In this document: positions 1 to 9,808 of the stretch, piece by piece
Position numbering within the stretch: position 1 is the stretch's first letter
Layout: the number at the start of each line of letters is the position of its first letter
Assembly (NCBI RefSeq): GCF_049243985.1
Contig: NC_135370.1
Location: 42,521,255 to 42,585,254, forward strand
Direction: 5' to 3'
DNA from: Paroedura picta
Lineage: Eukaryota; Chordata; Lepidosauria; Squamata; Gekkonidae
Length of the DNA stretch: 64,000 bases
Made by a program: the position numbers and the translations under genes
The notes under the pieces: model-generated
The model's database searches: none
What the model was told of the DNA's origin: nothing
What the model saw: the letters and a program-made list of their open reading frames with translations, nothing else

Positions 1-280
1 GCCCTTTACTTCATCCACGATCCGGCAGGCCCACATGGGACTATCTTGTTGCAGAGAAACAGGCTCAGGGTTCCCATTGATTTGTCATTGTCATGAGTTA
101 AAATGTCCATGAAAATAAAATGTTCCTTATGTTCATTGTTGTGGCGTGTCTGTATCTTATTTTGAAGGGATGTTTCAACATTACCATTGTGACCAGAGTC
201 AGAGAGTGTTAGGCGGTGGGCCTCAGTAATATTGTCAAGCGTTGAGTGGTCCCCGGTGATAAAAAGGTTGGGGACCATTG
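1..280 (-). mobile_element. Non-autonomous hAT element, cut by the left window edge
   Basis: In reverse orientation this matches the element at 57451-57888: both share the terminus GGTCCCCAACCTTTTTATC and the internal block on cyclic ATAAGATACAGACACGCCAC. The outer terminus here is at 280 (GGTTGGGGACCATTG). The other end lies outside the window. Confidence 0.8.
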
Positions 281-675
281 CTCTATACCACTAAGCCATG
301 TCCCCTCCCCAATGATTCTGTTTTGTGTTTCTTTTGATATTTGTGCTCCAGTGAGACAATTCTCATTACTACTCTGGTGTGTACCTACACCTCACCCAAC
401 ATGGGGGATCACCACTATACCATCCAGCTATTTCTCCTACAAACTAAATTATGGCTCTTGCTACCACAGAAGAAGACATCCCATATTTCTTTCTGCATCT
501 ATTGCTGTGGTGGTTGGAGTGGCAACTAGTTCTATTTCAGGCAAGAATGGCTGATGGGGAAGAGCTTGGGACAGTATTCCCTAATGACCACCTTAGTAAA
601 CTCATACTGTTAGAAGAGCTTCAGACCTGGGGACACCTTTCTTTGCACCTCGGATGGTTAGGGGGGAGGGGGGGG

Positions 676-914
676 AGGAAGAGGAGGAGAACTGTTTTTA
701 TACCCAACTTTTTACTACCTGAAGGAGTCTTAAAGCAGCTTACAATCACCTACTCCTTTTCTCCCCAGAACAGACATGCTGTGAGGCAGGTAGAGCTGAG
801 AGAGCTCTAAGGGGACTGGCCCAAAATCACCCAGCTGGCTGCATGTGGAAGAGCGGGGAATCAAACCTGGCTCTCAAGATTAGAGGCCACCATTCCTAAC
901 CACCACATCAATAT
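676..914 (-). mobile_element. tRNA-derived SINE
   Basis: A reverse-orientation copy: the CTTCTT-type tail, CTTTAAGACTCC and CAGCATGTCTG body, then a B-box-like GGTTTGATTCCC and a degraded tRNA head near 900. It is the oldest-looking of the family copies here. Confidence 0.75.
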
Positions 915-1813
915 TTGAGGAAATCTTTGTTTGGATTACTGATCCAAACTACTCTTCAGTTTTTAAGCAACACCTTAAAACAGCAGAAGCCTCTGTAAAG
1001 CTCACAAAAGAGCCATTTTCTCCACGAAGCAAAAAAAGTGTGCGCATTTAAATGCCAGGCGATTAACATAAGGGACACCTAATAATTGCTGAAAGACAAC
1101 CTCCATCTTCACTGCATCAGAAATGATCACTACGGAAGGCTCCATCGTCAACAGCCATCACAACTGGAAGGCCTGTGTTATTCGTGCATAACTCTAGGCT
1201 ATGATCCTGGAACATGTGTCATCAACCACAAAGGGGCTCCATAAACAAAAATGACTTGTCATTTAAATTAAGAACATCAAACTGCCTACCACACTTGAGG
1301 AAGATTAATCGGATGCACGGACAAGAGAAACCCAGAGCCAAAAGCTCATGACACACACTCTCTGCTCGGAGCATAAGCTACGTGCTGGGACATAGCAGCT
1401 CAAATCTCACCCCATCTGATCTTCTAGACGAGCCATTTCCTCAGTGCCTCAGTCCCCCATCTGTTTTAGGGAGATTATAACACTGGCCCCCTCTGATCCT
1501 GGCACAGGAAGGGCTATGGAAATAATGGGCACATGGTTCTGTGAATGCTTAGCTTAAGACGCTATACCATTTCTGCATTTTTCCAGCATAGGGAGAGACT
1601 CTATTTTAATGATGAATGAAACAACCAGAACAGACTCTAAATTTTGTAGACCTTTCATCAGTGGTTGCTTCCAACTCAAAAGTTGTAATCAAAATTCTGT
1701 GCATATAATACCAGCCTTCAGCTCGCAGGTACGGGAGAGCTTTGTTCAGATACCACTCCCCTGGATACCACAATGAAATGCTGATCTTGTTCTTATATTA
1801 CCAGCTTATTAGG
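915..1813. other. No gene or repeat recognised
   Basis: Mixed-composition intergenic DNA with no long open frame, splice-like exon or repeat family I recognise. Confidence 0.5.
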
Positions 1814-1821
1814 CTGTAGAG

Positions 1822-2188
1822 CAGAGATTCCCAACCAGCCTTTCCCCTTTTCTCCGGGAGAGCTCCCCAGGGACTTCCCAGCCTTTCCCCTCTACCCTGC
1901 CTTAATGGACTCAGTCATATGCTGGTCTCAGCCTTGCCATGAAAGCAGGGAACTGACCACTTCCATAGACCTGGGAGTGGCATTCTTACATGGTTACCAC
2001 ACCTGGAAGAGGGAGTGGAACCATCTCCTTTCCTCCCCTCCCCTCCACTCCACTCCACCCCACCCCACCCCACCCCAGTCCTCCTCAGGCATGGCAGCTG
2101 ATATCACTTCCAGCCCAGTTCTGGGGCTCCTCGAAGCCCAAAAGTTATTTCAGGAGCTTCTCCATAGTCAAAAGATTGAAAAAGACTG
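1822..2188. mobile_element. Non-autonomous hAT-like element
   Basis: Starts CAGAGATTCCCAACC and ends AAAAAGACTG. It is flanked by CTGTAGAG (1814-1821) and CTGTAGAT (2189-2196), a 7/8 match and the 8-bp length typical of hAT. It contains a simple CCACCCCA-type tract at about 2036-2083. The termini are only weakly inverted, so the family is uncertain. Confidence 0.6.
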
Positions 2189-2196
2189 CTGTAGAT

Positions 2197-2649
2197 TCTT
2201 GCTCAGTGTAGTCTATTGTGACAAGCAGAAGATCTCTGGGCCTCAGAGGGAAAGGCCCTACCTCCGCCCCTGTTAACTGGAGCTGGGGGATGGGGGCTGA
2301 TCCTGATACCTCCTGTGTTTGCTCTGCCATTGAGTCACAGGCCCTCCCCAATCCCCTCTTCCTCCATCCAGCTGTCTGTGGACGAGAAGAAGGGAAAGGA
2401 GGCAGCCGCTTGGATCCACTGGAGTGTTTCCGCAGGCATAAGGATTTCCGCCCACAGAGCATGACTTTCTCACCTCCCCGCTCCCACTGAAGGCCAAAAT
2501 GCCCCCTCGAAGTGCTGCTCCTGGGGTGGGAACAGGAAAAACCCTTCTGTCTGCAGAAAGGTCATGGCAGATCCAAGCCAGATCATCCCACAGTTTAACA
2601 TGAGACTTTGATCTACACTTTAGAACAAAGTCTCCATGACTCAAACTGC
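2197..2649. other. No gene recognised
   Basis: Overlapping short open frames on both strands show no homology I recognise and no exon signals. I treat them as chance. Confidence 0.4.
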
Positions 2650-2800
2650 TTGGTTGGCCCTGGAGAGTACGTGGATGAGAGGCCACCAGGGAAGTCCAGG
2701 GTCTCTATGCAGAGGCCGGTGATGGCGGACCACCTCTGCTTGTCTCTTGCCTTGAAAACCCTTCAGATGCGACTCGAGGGCACTAACCTCCACTGATTTC
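2650..2800 (+). mobile_element. 5S-rRNA-derived SINE with Sauria-like body
   Basis: The head, GGTTGGCCCTGG...GTACGTGGATGAGAGGCC, resembles the 3' half of 5S rRNA. The body, GTCTCTATGCAGAGG and CTCTTGCCTTGAAAACCC, is the Sauria-type core. The tail, GCGACTCGAGGGCAC, resembles a BovB-type end. 5S-Sauria SINEs are known from lizards. Confidence 0.7.
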
Positions 2801-3470
2801 TCCTCCTCTTTTCCCCCACTGCTGACTTGCAGCTTTGCAACATGCAGGTCATTCCATTTCCATAAAGCCATTTGGGTGGGGAACATCTTTTCCTTTGAGT
2901 TAATGGACAGTAATCTTTCTCTTCATCTGTGGCCACTACGCGACATCCAAACCCCAGTTTGTTGTTGAGTTGTGGCGCCATTCAGCTTCTTTACTGTTAG
3001 AAGGGATTATTATTATTATTGTTTCAAGAGCAAATAGGAATTTGAATGCCCTCAACTGAGAACGACTATCAAAGATATCTCATGTAAGGTGCAACGTTAT
3101 GTACGGGTGGGTCTTGTTGCATGATGGAGGGCAGTCTGTGGATGTTTCCGGTCAGTTCTTGCATCTATACAAATGACTTGTTCCCTTTGCAATTGACACC
3201 TAACAAACCAGAATGTGTGAATGGTCTTCCTAAAGAGTATTGTGTTGCAGGTGACAAGAATCTTCTTTCTGTGGTAGTTCATCAATGATGGCTCATTCAC
3301 ACATGCAAGTTGCGAGTTCTGAAGGGCCTGCAAGATGGCACTCTTCCATCAGGCATATGATCCAGGTAAGTGCATTGTAACATCAGAATTACCCCCCTCT
3401 CTCCTCTCCCTCTGTCAGATTTAGGGACATGATAGAGATATAGATAGCTTATGCCCTACCAGGAAATTTA
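2801..3470. other. No gene recognised
   Basis: Unique intergenic DNA with a short (TTA)n run at about 3008-3020. No exon or repeat assigned. Confidence 0.4.
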
Positions 3471-3474
3471 TCAG

Positions 3475-3641
3475 AGCATTTTATGGCATGTTATGTTCAT
3501 ACTTATGGTCTGTATTAATTTTAAATTGATTTGTTTTTAATTACGCATGTACGGGTTTTTATATGTTGTCAGCCTCCCCGAGACTGTAACTAGAAAGGGG
3601 CAGTCTATAAATCAATCCAACAAACAAATAAATAAATAAAG
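3475..3641 (+). mobile_element. L2/CR1-type LINE or SINE 3' end
   Basis: The sequence TTTAAATTGATTTG...TTGTCAGCCTCCCCGAGACTG...CAGTCTATAAATC followed by (AAATA)n is the standard squamate L2-type 3' tail. It is 5' truncated. Confidence 0.65.
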
Positions 3642-3649
3642 TCACCAGG

Positions 3650-4390
3650 AGGCAGACGTGCACTGTCTGTTCAACTTTGCTGCTCAGTCATGGATCACAG
3701 TGTACAGTGTTGAAATGTACATTTAGAAGAATATCTCCATATGCCATGGGAAAACGCTACTGAAAGTTTACATGTCATCCAAAATTTCCCCAACAGCAAC
3801 CTTCTAATAAAGGAGTGACTTTATTCATCCTTAGATATGCTGCTTCTGCTAAATCTATAAATGTATTTTAGCATGATGTAGTAAGTGCCACTTATATCTG
3901 CTTGGAAATAAGTCTTGTGAAGTTTAGGGAGACATACTATTAAAGTAAGTGAGGGCCAATAAGTTTCCAGCTGCATCAGACAAGCCACTCTTGTAGTCCT
4001 TCTTTTGTTTACTGCTGAGTGATACTGGCCAAACACATCTGGAGAAGGACAAATTCTTCCCCAGTCTAGAGAAGACCTCTCCACTCACCTAGAATTGACT
4101 TGGAACCTGGGCTTTCCACTCCAGCTTGTTTCTTCTCCTCAGCTCCAGGCTCTTGGCTGGGCTTTCAAGGACTATGATAGAGAGGGATTGTACCCCTGAT
4201 GGGTTCCTTTGGTGTTTAGTGGGGGACAACTGCATTAGCCATGTTCTTGAACGGAATCTGTTATTATCTATCAGCCCATTCCATTTGAGGGAGGAAGTTA
4301 TCACTTCCAAATAGTGTGCAGGCACTGAAGATGTGATAATGTAAGAAGAAAAGAAAATGAGACGTCATGTGAGGACCAAGACTTAGCTAG
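3650..4390. other. No gene recognised
   Basis: Intergenic. The longest frames (about 78-87 codons) have no recognisable domain and no splice context. Confidence 0.4.
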
Positions 4391-4393
4391 GAA

Positions 4394-4612
4394 TAGCCAG
4401 TGGAATGGAGTGTCAGCCTCTAACCTGGAGAACTGGGTTCAATTCTCCACTCTTCCACATGCAGCCAGCTGGTTGATCTTGGGCCAGTCACAGTTTTTTC
4501 AGAGCCTTCTCAGCCCCACCTCACAGGGTGTCTGTTTTGGAAAAAGGAAGGGTAGATGGTTGTAAGCCGCTTTGAAACTCCTTCAGGGGTACAAAAAAAA
4601 AACAATTCTTCT
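4394..4612 (+). mobile_element. tRNA-derived SINE
   Basis: A forward copy. It has a B-box-like GGGTTCAATTCTCC, the body CCACATGCAGCCAGCTGG, GTAAGCCGCTTTGAAACTCC, and an A-run then CTTCTC tail. Confidence 0.8.
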
Positions 4613-4699
4613 CTTTTGTTCTACCTCATCTTACCTCTGCTGGATGTTTAGTCCTTTGTTAATCTCAGAAGAATTGTTTTTTTTATCCAGATGATGTTT

Positions 4700-5118
4700 T
4701 CTCTTCTTGTACATCAATTCCAGCTTCAATTGAGCCTATATTGTGCTGGGCAACAGTTTTATCGAATTGGAAGCCCACCAGTGAAGCCCTGCTCCCTGTG
4801 TCTCTGCTTTCAGAGATAAGGCCGGTGGTGACTAGAAGCAGGGCATTTTCTGTGGTGGCACCTTACCTCTGGAATGCCTGCCCACTTAAGGCTCACCTGG
4901 TATCTTCTTTAGTTTTGTTTAGACACCAGGCGAAAACATATCTTTTTACCCCGGCCTTTAACTTAGAGTTTAATGGTCTGCACTGTTTTATGGATAGTTT
5001 TTTAATGCTTCTTATGTCTAGTGGCTTGCATTTTTTAATTATATATGCGGTGGTTTTTAACTGTAATCTATCTCAGACCCTGGAGAGGTGGAATAAAACT
5101 ATCCTAAATAAATCATAA
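4700..5118 (+). mobile_element. L2/CR1-like LINE, 3' end with reverse-transcriptase C-terminus
   Basis: The open frame at 4741-5118 contains TRSRAFSVVAPYLWNACPL and FRHQAKTYLF, the conserved tail of L2/CR1-type ORF2 proteins. A tail with GGAATAAAACTATCC and AAATAAATC follows. It is a 5'-truncated insertion with little decay in this frame. Confidence 0.8.
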
Positions 5119-6290
5119 ATATTGATGCTTCATACACAGTTTTTCCGCTGTGCTCATGGACTAACTGACACATTTTTTTCTTGACCCTTTGACTGGAGGC
5201 CAGGTTATAGGATAGAGTTTGTATGAGTTAGACTAGTAGATTATCTATGTCCACAGACGGGCCCGTTCCATGTACGTTGGATAATGCACTTTAGAAGCTG
5301 CAAATGCACATTGAAAGTGCATTATTCAACATGTGCAGAATGGATATAGCAGTAATGCCTCCCTGTTAATTTGGTGGATTTATCAGCAGCCGATGATCCT
5401 ATTGATCCTTCTCTCTTGTTGGGCTGGCTGAGATATGTGGCAACAAGACAAACAATCTTGCTCCACTGGCAATCAGCAAAATAGTATCCTTGGAGTCTGA
5501 AGTATATAATTAAAGTCTTTATTCAGTCTTTATTCAAGCAGAAGACTGGCAGAGAAATGGCAGGACAGCCCCGCATTTGAGGCTTATTTATAGCTAAACA
5601 AAATCTTCCTCGAAAAGGTATTCAAGGCTGGAATAATCCTCATGCTGCCCACACGGGGCTTAATTGGTCTCCCCAGCTCAGTTCGGGGACATCATAAGGC
5701 ATAAGCTCAACTGCATTAAAATATGGGGCAGGCATTTTGTTTACTGCTGTGGCTGACCTTTGAGGTTATCTGTTGGCAAGGGCTACATGAGTTTTCCTTG
5801 GGTTAGAAGAGTGACCTGTCCAACCTGCCAGATAACATCAGCCTCTGGAGCCATGCTTGATCTCAGACGCAAGGTGGGTGGCAGCTGGAGACAGGGCATG
5901 TTCTGGGGTGGTGGAGGTTGTAATTGTCGTTGGAAGCCAAGCAGGACTCTGAGGAGGTGGCAGGGACCCCTTGCAAGCTAATAGCCCCCTTGGGCCCCAT
6001 TATATGCAGTTCCCTGAGGCCTAATACCATCTCCAGTGTTGTTCAATGTCCATCTGACATCGCTGAAATCACCAGGAGTTGATGTCTTCAGTGTACTGGT
6101 GACAGCCATCTTTGTGTGCCATTGACGGCCCTTTCTGGACTGTCCCAGCGTGTTAATGTAGTGTTCGAGTGGATTAGACAAAATAAGTTTCACTGAATCC
6201 AGACCAAACAGAGATGATTCTGGTTTGAAATGGTGATAGTTTGGAAAGGTTGGTTGTTGATACTGAGCACAATTTCTGATCAGACTTATG
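5119..6290. other. No gene recognised
   Basis: Intergenic, moderately GC-rich toward the right. The minus-strand frames at 5978-6508 overlap the hAT-like element next door and show no host protein domain. Confidence 0.4.
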
Positions 6291-6298
6291 GCTGAGGA

Positions 6299-6569
6299 CA
6301 GGGTTCCTCGGTGCACCAGGGCACCCACAGACACCTTTTCTGGAACCCACCAAGTGTTTTGGGGAAGTGGGTGGGACCAGGTAGGGCTTTTGTCCAGCAA
6401 GGTTTCTCGTGGACGATTGGATATTGCATTGGCTGTGAAATGTTGCTTTGGGGGTTGGCTCTGACTCCTCCAGCAGCCATTTTTGTGGCAGCCATTTTCT
6501 TGCTGCACCCGTCATACTCTTTTAGAACCCCACAAGTCCCCAGAGCCACAAAAAGGTTGAGGACCCCTG
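6299..6569 (-). mobile_element. Non-autonomous hAT-like element
   Basis: Reads on the minus strand from CAGGGGTCCTCAACC (6569 downward) to AGGAACCCTG (6299). The termini are those of a hAT MITE. Flanking octamers GCTGAGGA and GTTTAAGG match poorly, so the insertion is old or the boundary is off. Confidence 0.55.
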
Positions 6570-6689
6570 GTTTAAGGGTACTCGTAGATCCAGTCTTGCC
6601 TATGGGGAAAGCAGCCTGGTGCTGTTGCTAAAAGTGCCAACTATCATATACATATTTGTCACAAATTATCCTTCCTTCTGGGCTGACCC

Positions 6690-7075
6690 AAGCTAAGCTT
6701 CTGTGACTCCACGCTAGGCTACTATAATGCACCCTATGGGGCTGCCCTTGAAGACAACCTGCACGCTCTCTTCCCTGGTATAGGAGCTATGCAGCGTATT
6801 CCATATCTGCCCAATATTAAAATGGGGTGATTAGCTTTCAAATGGCTTCCTGCTCAGTTCAAGGGTTCTTGTCCACAAAGCCCTTGTATGGACCCACATA
6901 CCTGTAGGTCCACCTCTCCCCATACGAGCCAGCATGCTGCTTATTTCTGCTCAGCAGGTCTTGCTTACGGTCCCCCTCCATTTGGGCAATTTGTGAAACT
7001 CCTGCCAGCATCCTACTTCTTCAGCTGAGGCCGCTGGGATGTATACAGTGGTCTTCAGAGAAAGCTTGTGAAGCC
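6690..7075 (+). mobile_element. L2/CR1-like LINE fragment
   Basis: The forward translation has the order YYNAPYGAALEDN...GAMQRIPYLP...FKWLPAQF, with TYRS...GPPP further on. This follows the C-terminal third of L2/CR1 ORF2 (FCNALY...LHWLPV...F). It is broken by stops and frame changes. It is probably a separate insertion from the copy at 4700. Confidence 0.65.
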
Positions 7076-7147
7076 CCCTTTGTCAGGCTTGCAAAATTGC
7101 AGGGCTTTTACCAGTGGATTTAGGATACACACAGGCCATTTCTAGGC

Positions 7148-7305
7148 GGATCTTATCAGATCTCGTATGCCAAGCAGGGTTGGTGCTGGCTAATCTTGGG
7201 ATGGAAGCCCAGGGTTGCTATGCAGAACCAGGCCAACCACATCTGGATTCCTCTTGCCTTGAAAATCCTACAGAGCCATATTAAATCAGCTGTGATTGAC
7301 AGAAA
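7148..7305 (+). mobile_element. 5S-rRNA-derived SINE with Sauria-like body
   Basis: CAGATCTCGTATGCCAAGCA, then GGGTTGGTGCTGGCTAATC and TTGGGATGGAAGCCC, follows the 5S rRNA order GATCTCGGAAGCTAAGCAGGG...GGATGGGAGACC over about 55 bases. Then come GTTGCTATGCAGAACCAGGC and CTCTTGCCTTGAAAATCC, the Sauria-type core, with a decayed tail. Confidence 0.75.
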
Positions 7306-7338
7306 GAGAGAGAAAAGCAGGCAGGGACAGGATCCTCT

Positions 7339-7712
7339 CAGTGGTCCCCAACCATTTTATCACTGGGGAGCGGTCAGCGCTTGACAATTTTACTGAGGCC
7401 CGGGGGGGTAGTCTTTTGCCGAGGTATGTCACTGCCGCTGCCTGAGCCCCTGCTCCGCTTGCTTTCCCGCCAGCACCCCTGACTTCCCACTGCCCACTGG
7501 GGGGCGCTGCCAGCAGCAGCTGCACAGTGCCACGCCGAGGGGGAGGCCCAGCCATGGCGGCTGCCGGAGAACACCAAAGATGAGCCGGAGGCAGAGTGGC
7601 AGGGCAGCCCCCGAGGCAGCAGCCAGGGAGGAGGATGAGGAGGAGCCGCGGCCCGGTACCGACTGATCCACGGACCGGTCCCTGTCCCCGGACTGGGAGT
7701 TGGGGACCGCTG
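7339..7712 (+). mobile_element. Non-autonomous hAT-like element, GC-rich
   Basis: Begins CAGTGGTCCCCAACC and ends GTTGGGGACCGCTG, so the termini are inverted repeats typical of hAT. The left 60 bases resemble the 57451 element, but the GC-rich interior differs. No flanking duplication is visible. Confidence 0.7.
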
Positions 7713-7732
7713 CTGTAACTCATTCAAAGAGA

Positions 7733-8012
7733 AGAGCTGCTGTTGCTGTTGCTGTTGCTATTGCTGATTGGGGGGGGGTGTATCCTGCTTTTTATTACAT
7801 GGAGGAGTGTCAAAAAGCCTTACAAATGCCTACCCTTCCTCTCCCCACAACCAGCCCCCTGTGAGATAGGTGAGGGTGAGAGAGCTCTGAGAGAACTGTA
7901 TCTGGCCCAAGGCCACCCAGCTACCTGCGTGTGGAGGAGGAGTGGGGCATGGAACCCGGCTCTCCAGGTTACAGGCCGCCGCTCTTAACCAGGACACCAA
8001 GCTGGCTCTCAG
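7733..8012 (-). mobile_element. tRNA-derived SINE
   Basis: A reverse copy with a tail of (CTGTTG)n, a GAGTGTCAAAAAGCC body, CCCTGTGAGATAGGTGAG, and the tRNA head complement CTTAACCAGGACACCAAGC. Confidence 0.8.
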
Positions 8013-8650
8013 AGCATAAGGATGCCAGTGCGAGGAAACCGGTGCAGACCAGCAGCAGTGGAAAGACTACAAGCCCACAACCATGCTGGTCTCCAAGATC
8101 TTTAGCAACTGCGGGACCAGTTGGGGAGCTGCAACACAACACGTTAATGGATGGCGAGGGCTGAATTCTGCGAAGAGCACATCAGCTTGGGCAAGCCAAA
8201 TCTGAGGGTGTTTTTTGAATGCCATTAAGAATAATACTTGCCCCCTGCCCCCTCTCCTCCCCCTCCCACCTCCTTGCCTGTCCCCAGTTGTCACCACTGG
8301 AGGCCTCCCCAAGTGTGCACAGCAGGAGCCCCGCCAGCCAGAGAGGAGCCTTTCCTTCCCCAGAAATGGAACGGCACAGCTGGGCTTCTTCATGGCGGCC
8401 TCATCAGTTTCCAGCCAGGCCCTCTGCTTTTTCTGTAGCCAAGTGGTGGCTGGTGGGCAGTGACCTCTGGCCAGGATTTCCAGGCCAGAGATGCTAGGAG
8501 GGGCCTCTGTGCAGGGACCCTACCTGGACTTCCTGGGTGGTCTCCCACCCACCTGCTAGCCTGCCAGGCATCCTACATCCAGGTCAGGGGGTGGTCTGCT
8601 CCAGTTGATTTCATGCCTTTATATTTATGTGTATATTTATATTTATGTGT
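8013..8650. other. No gene recognised
   Basis: GC-rich intergenic DNA. Several overlapping frames on both strands without recognisable domains. A short TTTATATTTATGTG repeat lies at 8620-8650. Confidence 0.4.
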
Positions 8651-8651
8651 G

Positions 8652-8876
8652 GAGCCATCTGGAGGGCCCCGTTTGATTCCCCGCTCCTCCACAGGCAGGC
8701 AGCTGGGTGAGCTTGGGCTTGTCACAGTCCTGCTAGAGCCCTTCTTGCAGAGTACTTTCTCTCAGAGCTCTCTCAGCCTCAGAGGGTGTCCCTTGTGGGG
8801 AGAGGAAGGGAAGGTGATAGTAAGCCACTTTGAGAAGTGAAAAGCGGGGTATAAAAACCAACTCTTCTTCTTCTGT
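8652..8876 (+). mobile_element. tRNA-derived SINE
   Basis: A forward copy with B-box-like CCGTTTGATTCCCC, CAGAGCTCTCTCAGCCTCAG, GTAAGCCACTTTGAGAAG and AAAAGCGGGGTATAAAAACC, ending in CTTCTTCTTC. Confidence 0.85.
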
Positions 8877-9577
8877 GAAGATATCTATACTCTGCCTTTC
8901 TTCCCCAATTGGTGACCAGGGAGCACGTGACCCCGGCACTTTGATCCAAGGGGCAGGAGAGCGATTCATCTTCCGGAAGAACTCTACCCTTTTCCCCCAG
9001 CCAAAGTCAAGCTCCAAGCCAAAAGATACTGTAAAACGACTTCGAGTGAGGCTGGAAAGGGACGCGGGCTTCTCTGGGAGGCTTTCAGCCCCGGCCAGAG
9101 AGCCGGGCCGCGTCCACGAAGGCCGGGCGGCGCAGCGGGAGAGAAAGAGCCATTGAACTCGCCGTTGTGCCGACCGCGTCTCGGATACCTTTTCGCCGCT
9201 TCGACCATCACAATGGCCCCGATCCAGCGAAGGGAAGCCTACACACTCTCCGAGCCGAGCAGCTGCGGCTAACTCATTAGGCATCCTGTACTTACCCAGA
9301 AATGCCTTCCAGCATGCGGCTGTCTCCGTAGCCATTTCCAGAAACAATCTTGCTCTTTTCCTGGGAACGGAAGCGCTGCCTGAGCGGGGGCTGGGCGCTA
9401 GTCCCCCCTTCTCTCCCCTCCCCTCCCCTCCCCGATCGATGAGATTAAGACGAAGCTGGATCTCTCCGGGGATTTCATTGCCTGAGGCAGCTACTGATCC
9501 TGGCGCGGTTCTTTCGCGGCTGCTGAGGAGTTTGCTAACCCCCGTTGCTTTCTGCTCACCCATATCCTGCTGAAGCC

Positions 9578-9808
9578 AGTTATGGGGTAGTGGTTGAGAG
9601 CCGCGGCCTCTAATCCGGAGGACCCGGTTCGATTCCCCACTCCTCCTCCTCCACAGGCAGCCAGCTGGGTGACTTTGGGCCAGGCGTGGTTCTCTCAGAG
9701 CTCTCTCAGCCTCACCTACCTCACAGGTTGTGGGGGGAGGAAGGGAAGGCCCTCTGAGACTCCTTTGGGTAGTTAAAAAGGAGCTACATAAAACCACCTC
9801 TTCTAGGA
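9578..9808 (+). mobile_element. tRNA-derived SINE with intact promoter boxes
   Basis: The A box GTAGTGGTTGAGAGCC and B box GGTTCGATTCC are intact. The body, CTCTCTCAGCCTCACCTACC, and a partly degraded tail follow. This is the best-preserved Pol III promoter among the copies here. Confidence 0.85.

Noticed and set aside
4741-5118. A 125-codon intact frame as a host gene
   Set aside because: The translation is the C-terminus of an L2/CR1-type reverse-transcriptase protein, so it is a LINE remnant.
7148-7210. A 5S rRNA gene
   Set aside because: Only the 3' half of 5S is present, with many changes, and it is fused to a SINE body.
9578-9660. A tRNA gene, from intact A and B boxes
   Set aside because: The sequence continues into a SINE body and tail and does not fold into a full cloverleaf with acceptor stem; it is a SINE head.
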